From the NCBI GenBank assembly GCA_025936825.1, contig JAICSO010000009.1:124001-188000 (forward strand): a DNA stretch of 64,000 nucleotides, given 5' to 3'. The stretch's first letter is position 1. The number at the start of each line of letters is the position of its first letter. A program made the translations under genes and the position numbers. This DNA is from Terriglobales bacterium. Lineage in GTDB: Bacteria; Acidobacteriota; Terriglobia; Terriglobales; Acidobacteriaceae. Under the pieces are notes generated by a model, which was not told the origin of the DNA, did not search any database, and worked only from the letters and a program-made list of their open reading frames with translations. Of this stretch, positions 28,755 through 38,207 are shown piece after piece.

Positions 28755-28775
28755 GAAAGCTCCTAGCGTCTGGCT

Positions 28776-28858
28776 GTGAGCGGCGAGCCGGGAGTCGCGA
28801 GCAAACCAGCGCCCTCGGACTCTGGCTCACAGCTTATGGCTCACTGCTCTGGCTACAC
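28776..28858. repeat. Quasi-palindromic intergenic element (GAGCC/GGCTC words)
   Basis: CTGTGAGCGGCGAGCCGGGAGTCGCGAG ... CTCGGACTCTGGCTCACAGCTTATGGCTCAC; arms imperfectly complementary. Confidence 0.5.
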
Positions 28859-30493
28859 TCTTCTAATCTTGAACCAATAAAACTGATACGGCCCCATGGT
28901 CAACAGGTATGGTAAGTCTCCAATGCGCGGGAACACGTTTCGTCCGAACATCTCAACGAGAATATTCCCCTTGTAAGGCTTCAAATCGAGTTCCACCGCC
29001 TGCGCCGAACTCGAAAGATTGTTGACCACAAGAATCGTCTCGTTTCCCAGTTTTCTGACGTAGGCCAGCACTCTGTGATTTGCTGGATACAAGAACTGAA
29101 TGGAACCGCGTCCGAACACCGCTGTCGATTTGCGAATCTTGATTAGCCGCTTCATCCAGGCTAGAAGTGAGTGATCGAAGCGCTTTTGCGATTGCACATT
29201 GACTGCCTGGAATCCATACACCGGATTCAGCATCAGCGGAGAATAGAGCGTCTCGGGATCTGCGGTCGAGAATCCTCCATTCCACCCGCCATCCCACTGC
29301 ATGGGAGTGCGAACCCCGTTCCGGTCACCCAGATTGATGTTGTCACCCATGCCAATCTCATCGCCGTAGTAAACAATCGGGGTACCAGGCATAGACATCA
29401 GCATGCCGTTCATCAACTCAATGCGGCGGCGATCATTGTCGAGCAGCGGGGCAAGGCGCCGGCGTATGCCTAAATTCAGCCGCATCGCCTTCTCTTTCGC
29501 GTACTCGTCGTACATGTAGTCGCGCTCCAGGTCGGTGACCATTTCGAGCGTAAGCTCGTCGTGGTTGCGCAGGAACAGGCACCACTGACAGGTCTCAGGA
29601 ATTTCCGGGGTCTGTTTCAAAATCTCGGTAATGGGCTTCCGGTCTTCCAGCTTCACGCCCATGAACATGCGGGGCATGAGCGGGAAATGAAATGCCATGT
29701 GGAACTCGTCACCGGTGGAGAAATACGCCCGCAGGTCCGAAGGCCACTGGTTGGCTTCCGCCAGCAACATGCGACCGGGATACTCGCGATCCAGGCGGGT
29801 ACGCAGATCTTTGATTACACCATGAGTCTCCGGCAGGTTCTCGCAGTTCGTGCCTTCCCGCTCGACCAGGTAAGGCACTGCATCCAAGCGGAAGGCATCT
29901 ACGCCCATATCCAGCCAGAACCTCATCACGTCCCACATCTCTTCGCGCACCGCTGGATTGTCCCAGTTCAAGTCTGGCTGATGACTGAAGAAGCGATGCC
30001 AGTAGTACTGCTTGGAAACTGGGTCCCAAGCCCAGTTCGAAAGCTCCGTGTCGAGGAAGATGATTCGTGTGCCTTTGTACTTGGTGTCGGTGTCGCTCCA
30101 CACGTACCAGTCGCGACGCGGATTGCTGCGCGAGCTGCGTGATTCCTGGAACCACGGGTGCTGGTCCGAAGTATGGTTCAGCACCATCTCGATGATCACG
30201 CGAATGCCCCGCTTGTGCGCGACTTCGAGGAAATTCTTGAAGTCGTCGAGCGTGCCGTAAAGAGGATTAACAGTACGGTAGTCGGAGATGTCGTAGCCAT
30301 CGTCGCGCAAGGGCGACGGAAAGAACGGCATCAGCCATAGTGTGTTGATGCCGAGGTCTTGCAAGTAGTCCAGCTTTTGTGCCAGACCACGAAAGTCGCC
30401 GTTTCCGTCCCCGCTGCTGTCGAGAAACGAGCGGACGTGGACCTGGTAGATTACGGCGTCCTTGTACCAAAGCGCGTCTTGCTGGACTGGCAA
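28853..30493 (-). CDS. treS: Maltose alpha-D-glucosyltransferase / trehalose synthase (GH13)
   Basis: LWYKDAVIYQVHVRSFLDSSGDGNGDFRGLAQKLDYLQDLG; VDAFRLDAVPYL; FLRNHDELTLEMV; PGTPIVYYGDEIGMGDN. Confidence 0.93.
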   Translation of the reverse strand: MPVQQDALWYKDAVIYQVHVRSFLDSSGDGNGDFRGLAQKLDYLQDLGINTLWLMPFFPSPLRDDGYDISDYRTVNPLYGTLDDFKNFLEVAHKRGIRVIIEMVLNHTSDQHPWFQESRSSRSNPRRDWYVWSDTDTKYKGTRIIFLDTELSNWAWDPVSKQYYWHRFFSHQPDLNWDNPAVREEMWDVMRFWLDMGVDAFRLDAVPYLVEREGTNCENLPETHGVIKDLRTRLDREYPGRMLLAEANQWPSDLRAYFSTGDEFHMAFHFPLMPRMFMGVKLEDRKPITEILKQTPEIPETCQWCLFLRNHDELTLEMVTDLERDYMYDEYAKEKAMRLNLGIRRRLAPLLDNDRRRIELMNGMLMSMPGTPIVYYGDEIGMGDNINLGDRNGVRTPMQWDGGWNGGFSTADPETLYSPLMLNPVYGFQAVNVQSQKRFDHSLLAWMKRLIKIRKSTAVFGRGSIQFLYPANHRVLAYVRKLGNETILVVNNLSSSAQAVELDLKPYKGNILVEMFGRNVFPRIGDLPYLLTMGPYQFYWFKIRRV

Positions 30494-30521
30494 CTGTCGT
30501 TCCCCGAATTCTTTTGTGTGG

Positions 30522-30541
30522 GGCGGACATTCCTGTCCGCC
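30522..30541. repeat. REP-like palindrome GGCGGACATTCCTGTCCGCC
   Basis: Perfect 8-bp stem, TTCC loop; second copy of the 10726-10745 element. Confidence 0.7.
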
Positions 30542-30755
30542 AAATGTTCTGAGAAGCTGTGTGACTGACCTTGAAAGCTACGGCAGACCAGCTTGGATGC
30601 GAATCACACCCCATCGGTCGGCCAACTCAAATCCTAAGCTAGCTCGCTGAGGAAATCCTGCAACGGCAGTTCCGGCCGTAGCCGAGCGCCCACACTGTGT
30701 CCTGCCGACCACAAGAGTCTCTCACATAAGCAGCTTATTTTCAGCAATATGCATT

Positions 30756-30771
30756 TGGATCGAGCCTTGCA
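30756..30771 (+). promoter_or_regulatory. Candidate sigma-54 promoter
   Basis: TGGATCG-AGCC-TTGCA: GG and GC elements with correct 11-nt phasing; upstream of ORF 30802. Confidence 0.4.
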
Positions 30772-30801
30772 CTTTTCCTGTCCGAACGTGGGAGAACGCA
30801 T

Positions 30802-30981
30802 ATGCAACTGGTAATCACATTCATGTCGGTAGTCGCAGGGTTGGCCTTCTCAATCGCGGTAGCGCTAGTGGTCGAGGAATGGATCTTCGGCCAAGTCTTC
30901 CGGGTCTTCTTCACCCACCCGGCCAAAGTGCCTACTGGTCTGGCCCTTCAACCTGTACGGGTGAAGTCACAGCAACGCTGA
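30802..30981 (+). CDS. Small membrane protein (59 aa), below the supplied ORF-track cut-off
   Basis: ATG..TGA: MQLVITFMSVVAGLAFSIAVALVVEEWIFGQVFRVFFTHPAKVPTGLALQPVRVKSQQR; one predicted TM helix; ends 17 nt before the SPFH gene. Confidence 0.55.
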   Translation: MQLVITFMSVVAGLAFSIAVALVVEEWIFGQVFRVFFTHPAKVPTGLALQPVRVKSQQR

Positions 30982-30998
30982 AGAACGGAGAAATCCCA

Positions 30999-32348
30999 AT
31001 GGTTCTTTTCAAATATTTGATGCTACTTGGCGGAGCGGGAATGATCGCAGCAGCCATCGCCCTGCTCTCGCGCGACGTCTACTTCCTCTCACAACATAAA
31101 CGCTCGTCGGCGAACTCGGATACTCCGGCTCAACCTGCCCCGACAACGCACTGGCGCGGTGCCTTTGCACTTGCTCTTCTCGCCTGGGGTCCAATGTTGA
31201 TAGCGATGGGGATTGTCGTGGTCCCAAGCGGCATGGCAGGTGTTCGCGTCAGTCAGACCAGCGGCACGGAGCCTGGGACTTTGTATCCCGGCGCGCACTT
31301 TGTCACGCCTGTTGCGGAAAGCGTCGTTCTCTTCGACACGCGCGACCAACTCTTCACAACCGGTGCTGTCGAGGATGGCAAGGCAGCTTCCACCAAGCCG
31401 TCCACGAAAAATGAACTTTTAAACGTGCAGTCGAAAGAAGGCCTTTCGCTCGGCCTGGCAATCACCATCCGCTATCGTCTGGATGCCAAACATCTCGCCT
31501 ACATTCAGGCTAACCTGCCGCAACCGATCGAGCGTGAAATTGTTCCGCCGGTCGTCGCTAGCGCCTGGCGCGAACTGGTGCCGAACTATACCGTCCGCGA
31601 AGTTTTTGCGACGCGTCGTGAAGAGATACGTCAGAAGGCGGCCAACGTCATCACGCAGAAGCTTGCCGCGGACGGAATCATCGTGAAGGAAGTCATGCTG
31701 CGCGACATTCAGCTTCCTCCCGAGTACGCGAAAGGCTTGGAAGACCTGCTGTTGAAGGAGCAGCAGAATGACCAAATGAGCGTAGACACGGAGATCCAGC
31801 AAAAACAGGTTCGCATTGCCGAACTGCAAGCCGAAGCAACCAAGGCTCAGCAGGTAAAGCAGGCGGAGGGCGAGGCGCAGGTGCGCGTCCTGCAAGCAAA
31901 GGGCGAGGCCGATGCCATGCAATACACGTTGCCCCTGAAGCAAAAGCAGATTGAGGAAACCAAGCTAGAAGCTGAGGCCCGCAAAGAAGCCACAGTGCAG
32001 AGTGCCGAAGCGAATGCGACCGCTACGGTCAAAAATGCGGAGGCTATGGCGCAGGCCAAGGTCATCGACAGCAAGGCAGAGATGGAAAGGCGCAAACTGC
32101 TGGCTGAGGCCGAGGCTGAGCGTATCCGTCTGACCTCAGCCGCGGATGCAGAGCGCATGCGCAACGAGGGCGCGATTCTGAAACAGAATCCGCTGCTCAT
32201 CAACAAAATTGTCGCGGAGAAGCTTTCCGACAAACTGCAGATCATGATGGTTCCGGCCGACGGCAAGTTCTTCTTCGCCAATGACGTGCTCAAAAGCATG
32301 AACATGGCGAACCGCGGGAGTGAAGCGGAGCAGGCAGAGGAGAAGTAG
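30999..32348 (+). CDS. SPFH/Band 7 (flotillin-like) membrane protein
   Basis: N-terminal TM segments; IPSGMAGVRVSQ-type SPFH start; Ala/Glu/Lys/Gln-rich coiled coil (KAEMERRKLLAEAEAERIRLTSAADAERMRNEG). Confidence 0.9.
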   Translation: MVLFKYLMLLGGAGMIAAAIALLSRDVYFLSQHKRSSANSDTPAQPAPTTHWRGAFALALLAWGPMLIAMGIVVVPSGMAGVRVSQTSGTEPGTLYPGAHFVTPVAESVVLFDTRDQLFTTGAVEDGKAASTKPSTKNELLNVQSKEGLSLGLAITIRYRLDAKHLAYIQANLPQPIEREIVPPVVASAWRELVPNYTVREVFATRREEIRQKAANVITQKLAADGIIVKEVMLRDIQLPPEYAKGLEDLLLKEQQNDQMSVDTEIQQKQVRIAELQAEATKAQQVKQAEGEAQVRVLQAKGEADAMQYTLPLKQKQIEETKLEAEARKEATVQSAEANATATVKNAEAMAQAKVIDSKAEMERRKLLAEAEAERIRLTSAADAERMRNEGAILKQNPLLINKIVAEKLSDKLQIMMVPADGKFFFANDVLKSMNMANRGSEAEQAEEK

Positions 32349-32359
32349 GGAGATGCGAG

Positions 32360-32432
32360 CACTCGGCATTCAACAGTCAGCATTCAGTCCATGAGCGCAA
32401 CCGCAGATTTCCTGTCGGGCTGAATGCTGAGG
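32360..32432. repeat. Quasi-palindromic intergenic element
   Basis: GGCATTCAACAGTCAGCATTCAG ... CTGAATGCTGAGGGC; perfect 10-bp inverted arms CAGCATTCAG/CTGAATGCTG. Confidence 0.55.
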
Positions 32433-32510
32433 GCTTTGGAGCACACGATGCGTGACCACAGTCATCAATACGAGCGAGTCCGCGCGAGTTATAATTCGCG
32501 CATCCTTCCA

Positions 32511-33713
32511 ATGCTCCCTTCGCGCGCGCGCTGGCTTGGTTGTGCCCTTCTGTTGATTGGCCAGCTCTGTTTTGCTTCCGACTGGCATTCTCCCGCGGCT
32601 CAACTCGCAGGCAAGATTTCAGCCGCTACTGGCCCCGGTGTTATTGCTCTGGAGATCAACAATCGCTCGTCGATCTCTGCCGCGGATGTTGAGCAGATTC
32701 GGGGCTTCTTCATCTCGGAGCTTGCTACCGGCGGTGTCCGCGTCTGGCAACCCGATCAAGCTGCGGCAGTTGCGAAGGTCACCCTTTCCGAAAACTTGAA
32801 CAGCTATATCTGGATCGCTGAGGTTCAGCAGGGCACTGGCGAACCGAAGATCGCCATGATCTCCATGGACCGCCCTCCTTCATCGCTCTCGGCGCAAAAT
32901 GCGCCGTTGCTCACTTTGCATGCAACGCAGCTGATTTCTCAATCGCAGCCAATTCTCGACCTAGCCGTGCTGGAAGGAAATCCTCGCCGCGCTGTGGTGT
33001 TATCTGATTCCGCCGTCTCCGTCTTCGACTTTAAGGACGGTCACTGGCTCCAAACCCAGTCGCTGCCGATTGCTCATGCCACGTCTTTCCCTCGAGATAT
33101 ACGCGGCCGGCTTGTACTCCGCAAAGATCATCTGTTCGATGCCTACTTGCCCGGCGTCATCTGCCACAGCTCCGAAGCGGGATCGCTTAGCCTCAACTGC
33201 TCACGTAGCGATGATCCGTGGCCGCTAGCCATCGCAGAGTTCGGTGTCTCCGGATTCTTTGCGCCTGCGCGTAACTTCTTCACCGGAGTGCTTACTCCCG
33301 GCATCGGAAAACAGAGATCAGCGCCGGCGTTTTATTCCGCCTCTGCCATTCCAAAAGACAAATATGTGCTCTGGATCTTCGGAGGCGTCGACGGCCAGGT
33401 GCATCTGCTCGACGGCATTAATCAGCAGACCTCAAGCCGGCTTCGTTGGGGCAGCGACATCGCCGGAATTCGCGCTGCCTGCCGGCCTGACTGGCTTGTG
33501 CTCGCAACTGCGCAGGGCGATGAAGAGGATTCAATACAAGCGTTTGAGATCCCGGATCGTGAGCCGGTGGCTGCCAGCCAGAAATTGCCAATCCATGGCC
33601 GGGTTACCGCGCTTTGGACGCAGCAGAATGGCGAGGCTGCGACGGCGGTGTATCGAAATGCTGACACAGGAAACTATGAGGCGCTTCAACTTACTCTTGC
33701 TTGTGGCCAGTAG
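32511..33713 (+). CDS. Secreted protein of unknown function, first gene of SBP-HK-RR operon
   Basis: Signal peptide MLPSRARWLGCALLLIGQLCFA; no recognised family; 3' end overlaps the SBP gene. Confidence 0.7.
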   Translation: MLPSRARWLGCALLLIGQLCFASDWHSPAAQLAGKISAATGPGVIALEINNRSSISAADVEQIRGFFISELATGGVRVWQPDQAAAVAKVTLSENLNSYIWIAEVQQGTGEPKIAMISMDRPPSSLSAQNAPLLTLHATQLISQSQPILDLAVLEGNPRRAVVLSDSAVSVFDFKDGHWLQTQSLPIAHATSFPRDIRGRLVLRKDHLFDAYLPGVICHSSEAGSLSLNCSRSDDPWPLAIAEFGVSGFFAPARNFFTGVLTPGIGKQRSAPAFYSASAIPKDKYVLWIFGGVDGQVHLLDGINQQTSSRLRWGSDIAGIRAACRPDWLVLATAQGDEEDSIQAFEIPDREPVAASQKLPIHGRVTALWTQQNGEAATAVYRNADTGNYEALQLTLACGQ

Positions 33714-35031
33714 CGTGATCTGGTCGGTTCCGGCCAATGCTGCAACTCGCCCGCACTATGGCGGCACTGTGCGCGTCGCCATGCATGAGACCCCGCAGTC
33801 TCTCGATCCGCTCAGCCTGGCTCAAGTCGGCGTTCCGAATATTTCTCGTCTCTTATTTGATACGTTGGTCGTCCTTGATGATCGCGGGTTTGCTCAACCT
33901 GCTTTGGCCACGACATGGCAGGCTGAGCCTGGAAATCAGCGCTGGCGCCTCACACTGCGCAGCGGTGTCTCATTTAATGACGGTGCAAACCTGGAGCCGA
34001 CAGCGGTTGCTGCGTCCCTGCGCGCCGCAAACCCAGATTGGAAAGTGCTGCCCGTCAGCGACATGATTATTGTGCAAACTGGAGAACCGCATCCGAACCT
34101 TCCCGCCGAGTTGGCGCTGCCGCGCAACGGAATTGTGCACGGAAATCCGCAAGTGAGCGGGACCGGTCCATTCGCAGTGTCGCAGTACGTTGCGGGCAAG
34201 CACCTGAGCCTCGTCGCGAACGATCAGTATTGGGGTGGGCGTCCGTTCGTGGATTCAATGGAAATAGATTTCGGCCAAACCGGTCAAGACCAAATGACTT
34301 CGCTAGATCTCGGCAGGATCGATCTCGCCGAGGTAGCTCCGGAGAACATACGCCGCGCTCGCGCCGAGGGGCATACTGTTCAAAGTTCGAGCCCCGCAGA
34401 ACTCATGGCGCTGGCTTTTGCCATGCCTCCGCGAAACGACGAAGAAATTCACCTGCGAAATGCCCTGGCCCTGAGCATCGACATGCCCGCGATCAACAAC
34501 GTTGTTTTGCAAGGTGGCGGTGAAGCGACCGGGGCTCTTTTGCCAAACTGGCTCTCAGGTTACGGATTTCTTTTTGCCCGGGTGCAAAATACCGAATTCG
34601 CACGCACAGAGCGGACGTTAGGGAAGCAGAGCGGTCCACTGGTGCTCGCTTACGATTCTCAGGATCTCGTTGCGCGCACAGTTGCAGAGCGCGTTATGTT
34701 GAATGCTCGTGACGCCGGCATCACCGTGCAACTCACAACCAACGGGCATGGCGATATGGCTCTCACGCGAGTTCCGCTTCCATCTTTGAACACTCAGACT
34801 GCCCTAACCGGGGTCGCGCTGGCGCTGCAACTCCCGATGCCGAGTTTCGGTAATGGATCTGCAAATGATCTTTACTCGGCTGAGAAGACTCTGCTGCAAT
34901 CTCACCGAGTCATACCTCTGGGTTACCTGCGGAGCGGTGTCGCACTGCAACCGGGGATTCGCAATTTCAACATGTCTCCTGATGGTGCCTGGCAGATGAG
35001 CAATGTCTGGTTGGGGTCAGACAAGCCATGA
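33676..35031 (+). CDS. Extracellular solute-binding protein family 5 (peptide/nickel type)
   Basis: HYGGTVRVAMHETPQSLDPL, RWRLTLRSGVSFNDGANLEPTAVAASL, GTGPFAVSQYVAGKHLSLVANDQYWGGRP. Signal peptide. Start 33676 or 33658. Confidence 0.88.
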   Translation: MRRFNLLLLVASSVIWSVPANAATRPHYGGTVRVAMHETPQSLDPLSLAQVGVPNISRLLFDTLVVLDDRGFAQPALATTWQAEPGNQRWRLTLRSGVSFNDGANLEPTAVAASLRAANPDWKVLPVSDMIIVQTGEPHPNLPAELALPRNGIVHGNPQVSGTGPFAVSQYVAGKHLSLVANDQYWGGRPFVDSMEIDFGQTGQDQMTSLDLGRIDLAEVAPENIRRARAEGHTVQSSSPAELMALAFAMPPRNDEEIHLRNALALSIDMPAINNVVLQGGGEATGALLPNWLSGYGFLFARVQNTEFARTERTLGKQSGPLVLAYDSQDLVARTVAERVMLNARDAGITVQLTTNGHGDMALTRVPLPSLNTQTALTGVALALQLPMPSFGNGSANDLYSAEKTLLQSHRVIPLGYLRSGVALQPGIRNFNMSPDGAWQMSNVWLGSDKP

Positions 35032-36809
35032 GCTTCCGGCGCAGACTGCTCCTGCTGTTTGCGCTGACAGTGCTTGTGTCGGTTGCGGCAGTAACCGGAA
35101 TTGTTTCGGCCATGGCGCGCCGCGCCTTCGATCGCGCCAACGATGAACGCACCGCCGCGCTGGTCTCTCAGTTCCGCCGCGAGTTTACGCGTAGAGGCGA
35201 CGATGTCCGCCGCAGAGTGCAAGCCGCATCCGCCAGTGCTGCAGCTGGCCAAATTGCTGTTGCTGCCGCGCAGAGCTCTCCGGATTACAGCAGCTTCCTT
35301 GACGCGGCGCAAACGCTTGCAGAAGCGCAACGGCTCGACTTTCTGGAGTTTGCCGACGACCGCGGCACGATCATTTCGTCAGCCCAGTGGCCAGCTAAGT
35401 TCGGATACCAGGAGCGACTTGCCAAAACCACGCTACCCGCCTATGCGTTTCTTCGAGACGAAGAGACGCCATCCGGCACGGTTCTCGGTTTGTTCGCGGT
35501 TCATGCTATTTCTGCTGGAGATCACAAGGTATACGCGATCGGTGGCACGCGTCTCGATCGCACCTTCCTCTCCTCGCTCGATCTTCCCGCAGGAATGCGT
35601 GTCATGCTGTACCCGAACCTGGCCGGTCCCATTGCACCTGAACGGCTGCTCACCACCGGTGATCCGATTGCGAACCCGCAAGCTCTAGCGCAACTCGTTC
35701 AGAAGGTCCATATAACCGATCACGATGAAAGCGCCGTCATTCATTGGGATTCCGGCAATGACGAGACTGTGAACGCGTTTCCGCTTATGGGAGCGAACGA
35801 CAAGACTTTGGCCATCCTTCTGGTGGGCAGTTCACGGCAGATTTACACCGAGCTGCGCAGCGAGATCCGTTCTGCCGCCTTGTTTGCCTCGGGTGCGGGG
35901 CTTCTGCTGGCAGTGCTTCTTAGCAGCATCGCTGCTGTTCGTGTAACGAAGCCTGTTGAAGAACTGGCGAACGCCGCACGCGAAGTTGCCGCGGGGAACC
36001 TCGACGCCCAGGTCACCGCGCATACGAATGACGAGCTTGGCGTTCTCGCCGACGCCTTCAATCGCATGACACGCGATCTGATTGAACACCGCGAGCGTCT
36101 CGTCCAGGCTGAGCGCGTTGCGGCGTGGCGCGAACTGGCTCGGCGTTTGGCGCATGAATTGAAGAATCCCCTCTTCCCTCTTCAGCTCACGGTTGAAAAC
36201 CTGATGCGATCGCGTGAACAAAGTCCGCAAGACTTCGAGGATACATTTCGCGAGAGCGCATCCACCTTACTTTCCGAAATTGCGAACCTCAAGTCCATCA
36301 TCAACCGTTTTAGCGAGTTCTCAAAGATGCCGCAGCCGCATTTGCAAGAGGTCTTGCTGCGCGACCTGGTCGCGGGTGTCATCCACGTTTATGAGGCACA
36401 GTTTGAGAAGATGAAGATCCGTAATGAGACGGAGTTCACAGATTCACAGCCTGTTTCTGCTGATCCAGACCTGCTTCACCGCGCAATATCAAATCTGGTG
36501 TTGAATGCGATCGATGCCATGCCGGAAGGCGGGAAGCTTGTGCTCCGGACATCGAGAAATGGCAATACGGCGATCATCGAAGTCGGCGACACTGGCACCG
36601 GCCTCACGTCTGAAGAGTGTGCACGGCTGTTCACGCCGTATTACACCAGCAAATCGCATGGGACAGGCTTGGGACTGGCAATTGTGCAGTCGATTGTCAG
36701 CGACCACGGTGGCCGTATCAGCGTGAAAAGTCAGCCAGGGAAAGGGACCACGTTTATTATCGAACTACCGGTGGCGCGGCAGATACTCGCGGATGGCACG
36801 TCCGCTTAG
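35028..36809 (+). CDS. Membrane sensor histidine kinase (NtrY-like; HAMP, HisKA, HATPase)
   Basis: TM segments, HAMP, H-box RRLAHELKNPLFPLQLTVENL, N-box LVLNAIDAMPEGG, G-box GTGLGLAIVQSIV. ATGA overlap with preceding gene. Confidence 0.94.
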   Translation: MSFRRRLLLLFALTVLVSVAAVTGIVSAMARRAFDRANDERTAALVSQFRREFTRRGDDVRRRVQAASASAAAGQIAVAAAQSSPDYSSFLDAAQTLAEAQRLDFLEFADDRGTIISSAQWPAKFGYQERLAKTTLPAYAFLRDEETPSGTVLGLFAVHAISAGDHKVYAIGGTRLDRTFLSSLDLPAGMRVMLYPNLAGPIAPERLLTTGDPIANPQALAQLVQKVHITDHDESAVIHWDSGNDETVNAFPLMGANDKTLAILLVGSSRQIYTELRSEIRSAALFASGAGLLLAVLLSSIAAVRVTKPVEELANAAREVAAGNLDAQVTAHTNDELGVLADAFNRMTRDLIEHRERLVQAERVAAWRELARRLAHELKNPLFPLQLTVENLMRSREQSPQDFEDTFRESASTLLSEIANLKSIINRFSEFSKMPQPHLQEVLLRDLVAGVIHVYEAQFEKMKIRNETEFTDSQPVSADPDLLHRAISNLVLNAIDAMPEGGKLVLRTSRNGNTAIIEVGDTGTGLTSEECARLFTPYYTSKSHGTGLGLAIVQSIVSDHGGRISVKSQPGKGTTFIIELPVARQILADGTSA

Positions 36810-36818
36810 GAGAATGTT

Positions 36819-38204
36819 TTGGCAAGAAAAGCCAACCTGTTGATCCTTGATGACGAGCCCAGCACTCTCGCCTCGCTCTCGCGCGCTTTCCGCCTCGCCG
36901 GTCACGATGCGACGGTTTGCGACAATGCGAACAAGGCGCTCGAAATCGCGAAAGCCGACGGCTTCGACCTGATCTTCTCGGATGTTGTGATGCCCGGAAA
37001 GGACGGGCTCGCATTCCTGGAGGAACTGCGCGGGAGTGGCGTCGTGACACCGGTTGTAATGATGTCGGGTCAGGCACACATCGAGATGGCAGTGCGGGCC
37101 ACGAAGCTCGGTGCCCTGGACTTTCTGGAGAAACCAATTTCGACAGAGAAGCTTCTGCTTACGGTCGAGAATGCCCTTCGCCTGCAGCGGCTCGAATCGG
37201 AAAACAAGCAACTGCGTCAACGCCTCGGCGATCATGAGATCGTCTTCACCGGCGAGGCCATGAAAAAGGTGATGGCGCAGGTCGATCGGGTTGCGCCAAC
37301 CGAAACCAGGGTGTGCATTCTCGGCGAAACGGGCACGGGCAAGGAACTCGTGGCGCGCGCTTTGCATGAAAAAAGCCCGAGAAAATCCGGGCCATTCGTA
37401 GCAATCAATTGTGCAGCGGTACCAGCTGAGCTGATCGAGTCAGAACTGTTTGGACACGAAAAAGGATCGTTCACCGGCGCGACCGCTCGTCACGTCGGAA
37501 AATTCGAGCAGGCGGACCATGGGACCCTGGTCCTCGACGAGATCGGAGACATGCCGCTGGCTATGCAAGCCAAACTCCTCCGCGTACTGGAAGAAGGCGA
37601 GATCGAACGAATCGGTACGAGCAAACCTACCCCGGTCGATGTCCGGGTTGTTGTGGCTACACATCGCAACCTCGAGGCCCAAGTTCACGATGGCAAGTTC
37701 CGCCAGGATCTTTTCCATCGCATTTATGTTTTTCCAATCATTCTGTCGCCGTTGCGGGAGCGCCGCGAAGACATTCCTGCGTTGATAACGCACTTCGCCG
37801 CTCAGGTGTGCGCTCAGAATGCCTGGAAGCCGGTGGCGTTCACTCCGACCGCGGTGGAATGCCTGCAGCAGTACTCTTGGCCAGGCAACGTGCGCGAATT
37901 ACGCAACATGGTCGAGCGAATCATGTTGTTGGCTTCCAGCAATGAGGTTGACGCCGGTACTGTCGAGTCGGTGCTGACACCTTCGACTACGCAGACGAGG
38001 ACCTCCGTGGGCTCAGGTCCCTTGGCAAACCGGGTGGAGAATTTCGAACGAGAAGTGATTCTGGCGGAACTGAGGCGGGCGAACTACCACATCACTAACG
38101 CGGCGAAGTCACTCGGCCTGGAGCGCAGTCACCTCTACAAAAAGGCTGAGCAACTTGGAATTGATATTCGCCAGAAAAGACGGGAAGAGGAGAGTCTGGA
38201 ATAA
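36819..38204 (+). CDS. Sigma-54-dependent response regulator (NtrC family)
   Basis: Receiver (ILDDEPSTLASL...FDLIFSDVVMPGKDG), AAA+ GETGTGKELVARALHEKS and GAFTGA-type ESELFGHEKGSFTGAT, Fis-type HTH ITNAAKSLGLERSHLYKKAEQLGI. Confidence 0.96.
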   Translation: MARKANLLILDDEPSTLASLSRAFRLAGHDATVCDNANKALEIAKADGFDLIFSDVVMPGKDGLAFLEELRGSGVVTPVVMMSGQAHIEMAVRATKLGALDFLEKPISTEKLLLTVENALRLQRLESENKQLRQRLGDHEIVFTGEAMKKVMAQVDRVAPTETRVCILGETGTGKELVARALHEKSPRKSGPFVAINCAAVPAELIESELFGHEKGSFTGATARHVGKFEQADHGTLVLDEIGDMPLAMQAKLLRVLEEGEIERIGTSKPTPVDVRVVVATHRNLEAQVHDGKFRQDLFHRIYVFPIILSPLRERREDIPALITHFAAQVCAQNAWKPVAFTPTAVECLQQYSWPGNVRELRNMVERIMLLASSNEVDAGTVESVLTPSTTQTRTSVGSGPLANRVENFEREVILAELRRANYHITNAAKSLGLERSHLYKKAEQLGIDIRQKRREEESLE

Positions 38205-38207
38205 CGC

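Noticed and set aside
31419-31943. 174-aa antisense ORF in the SPFH gene
   Set aside because: Leucine-rich mirror of the Ala/Glu/Lys coiled coil.
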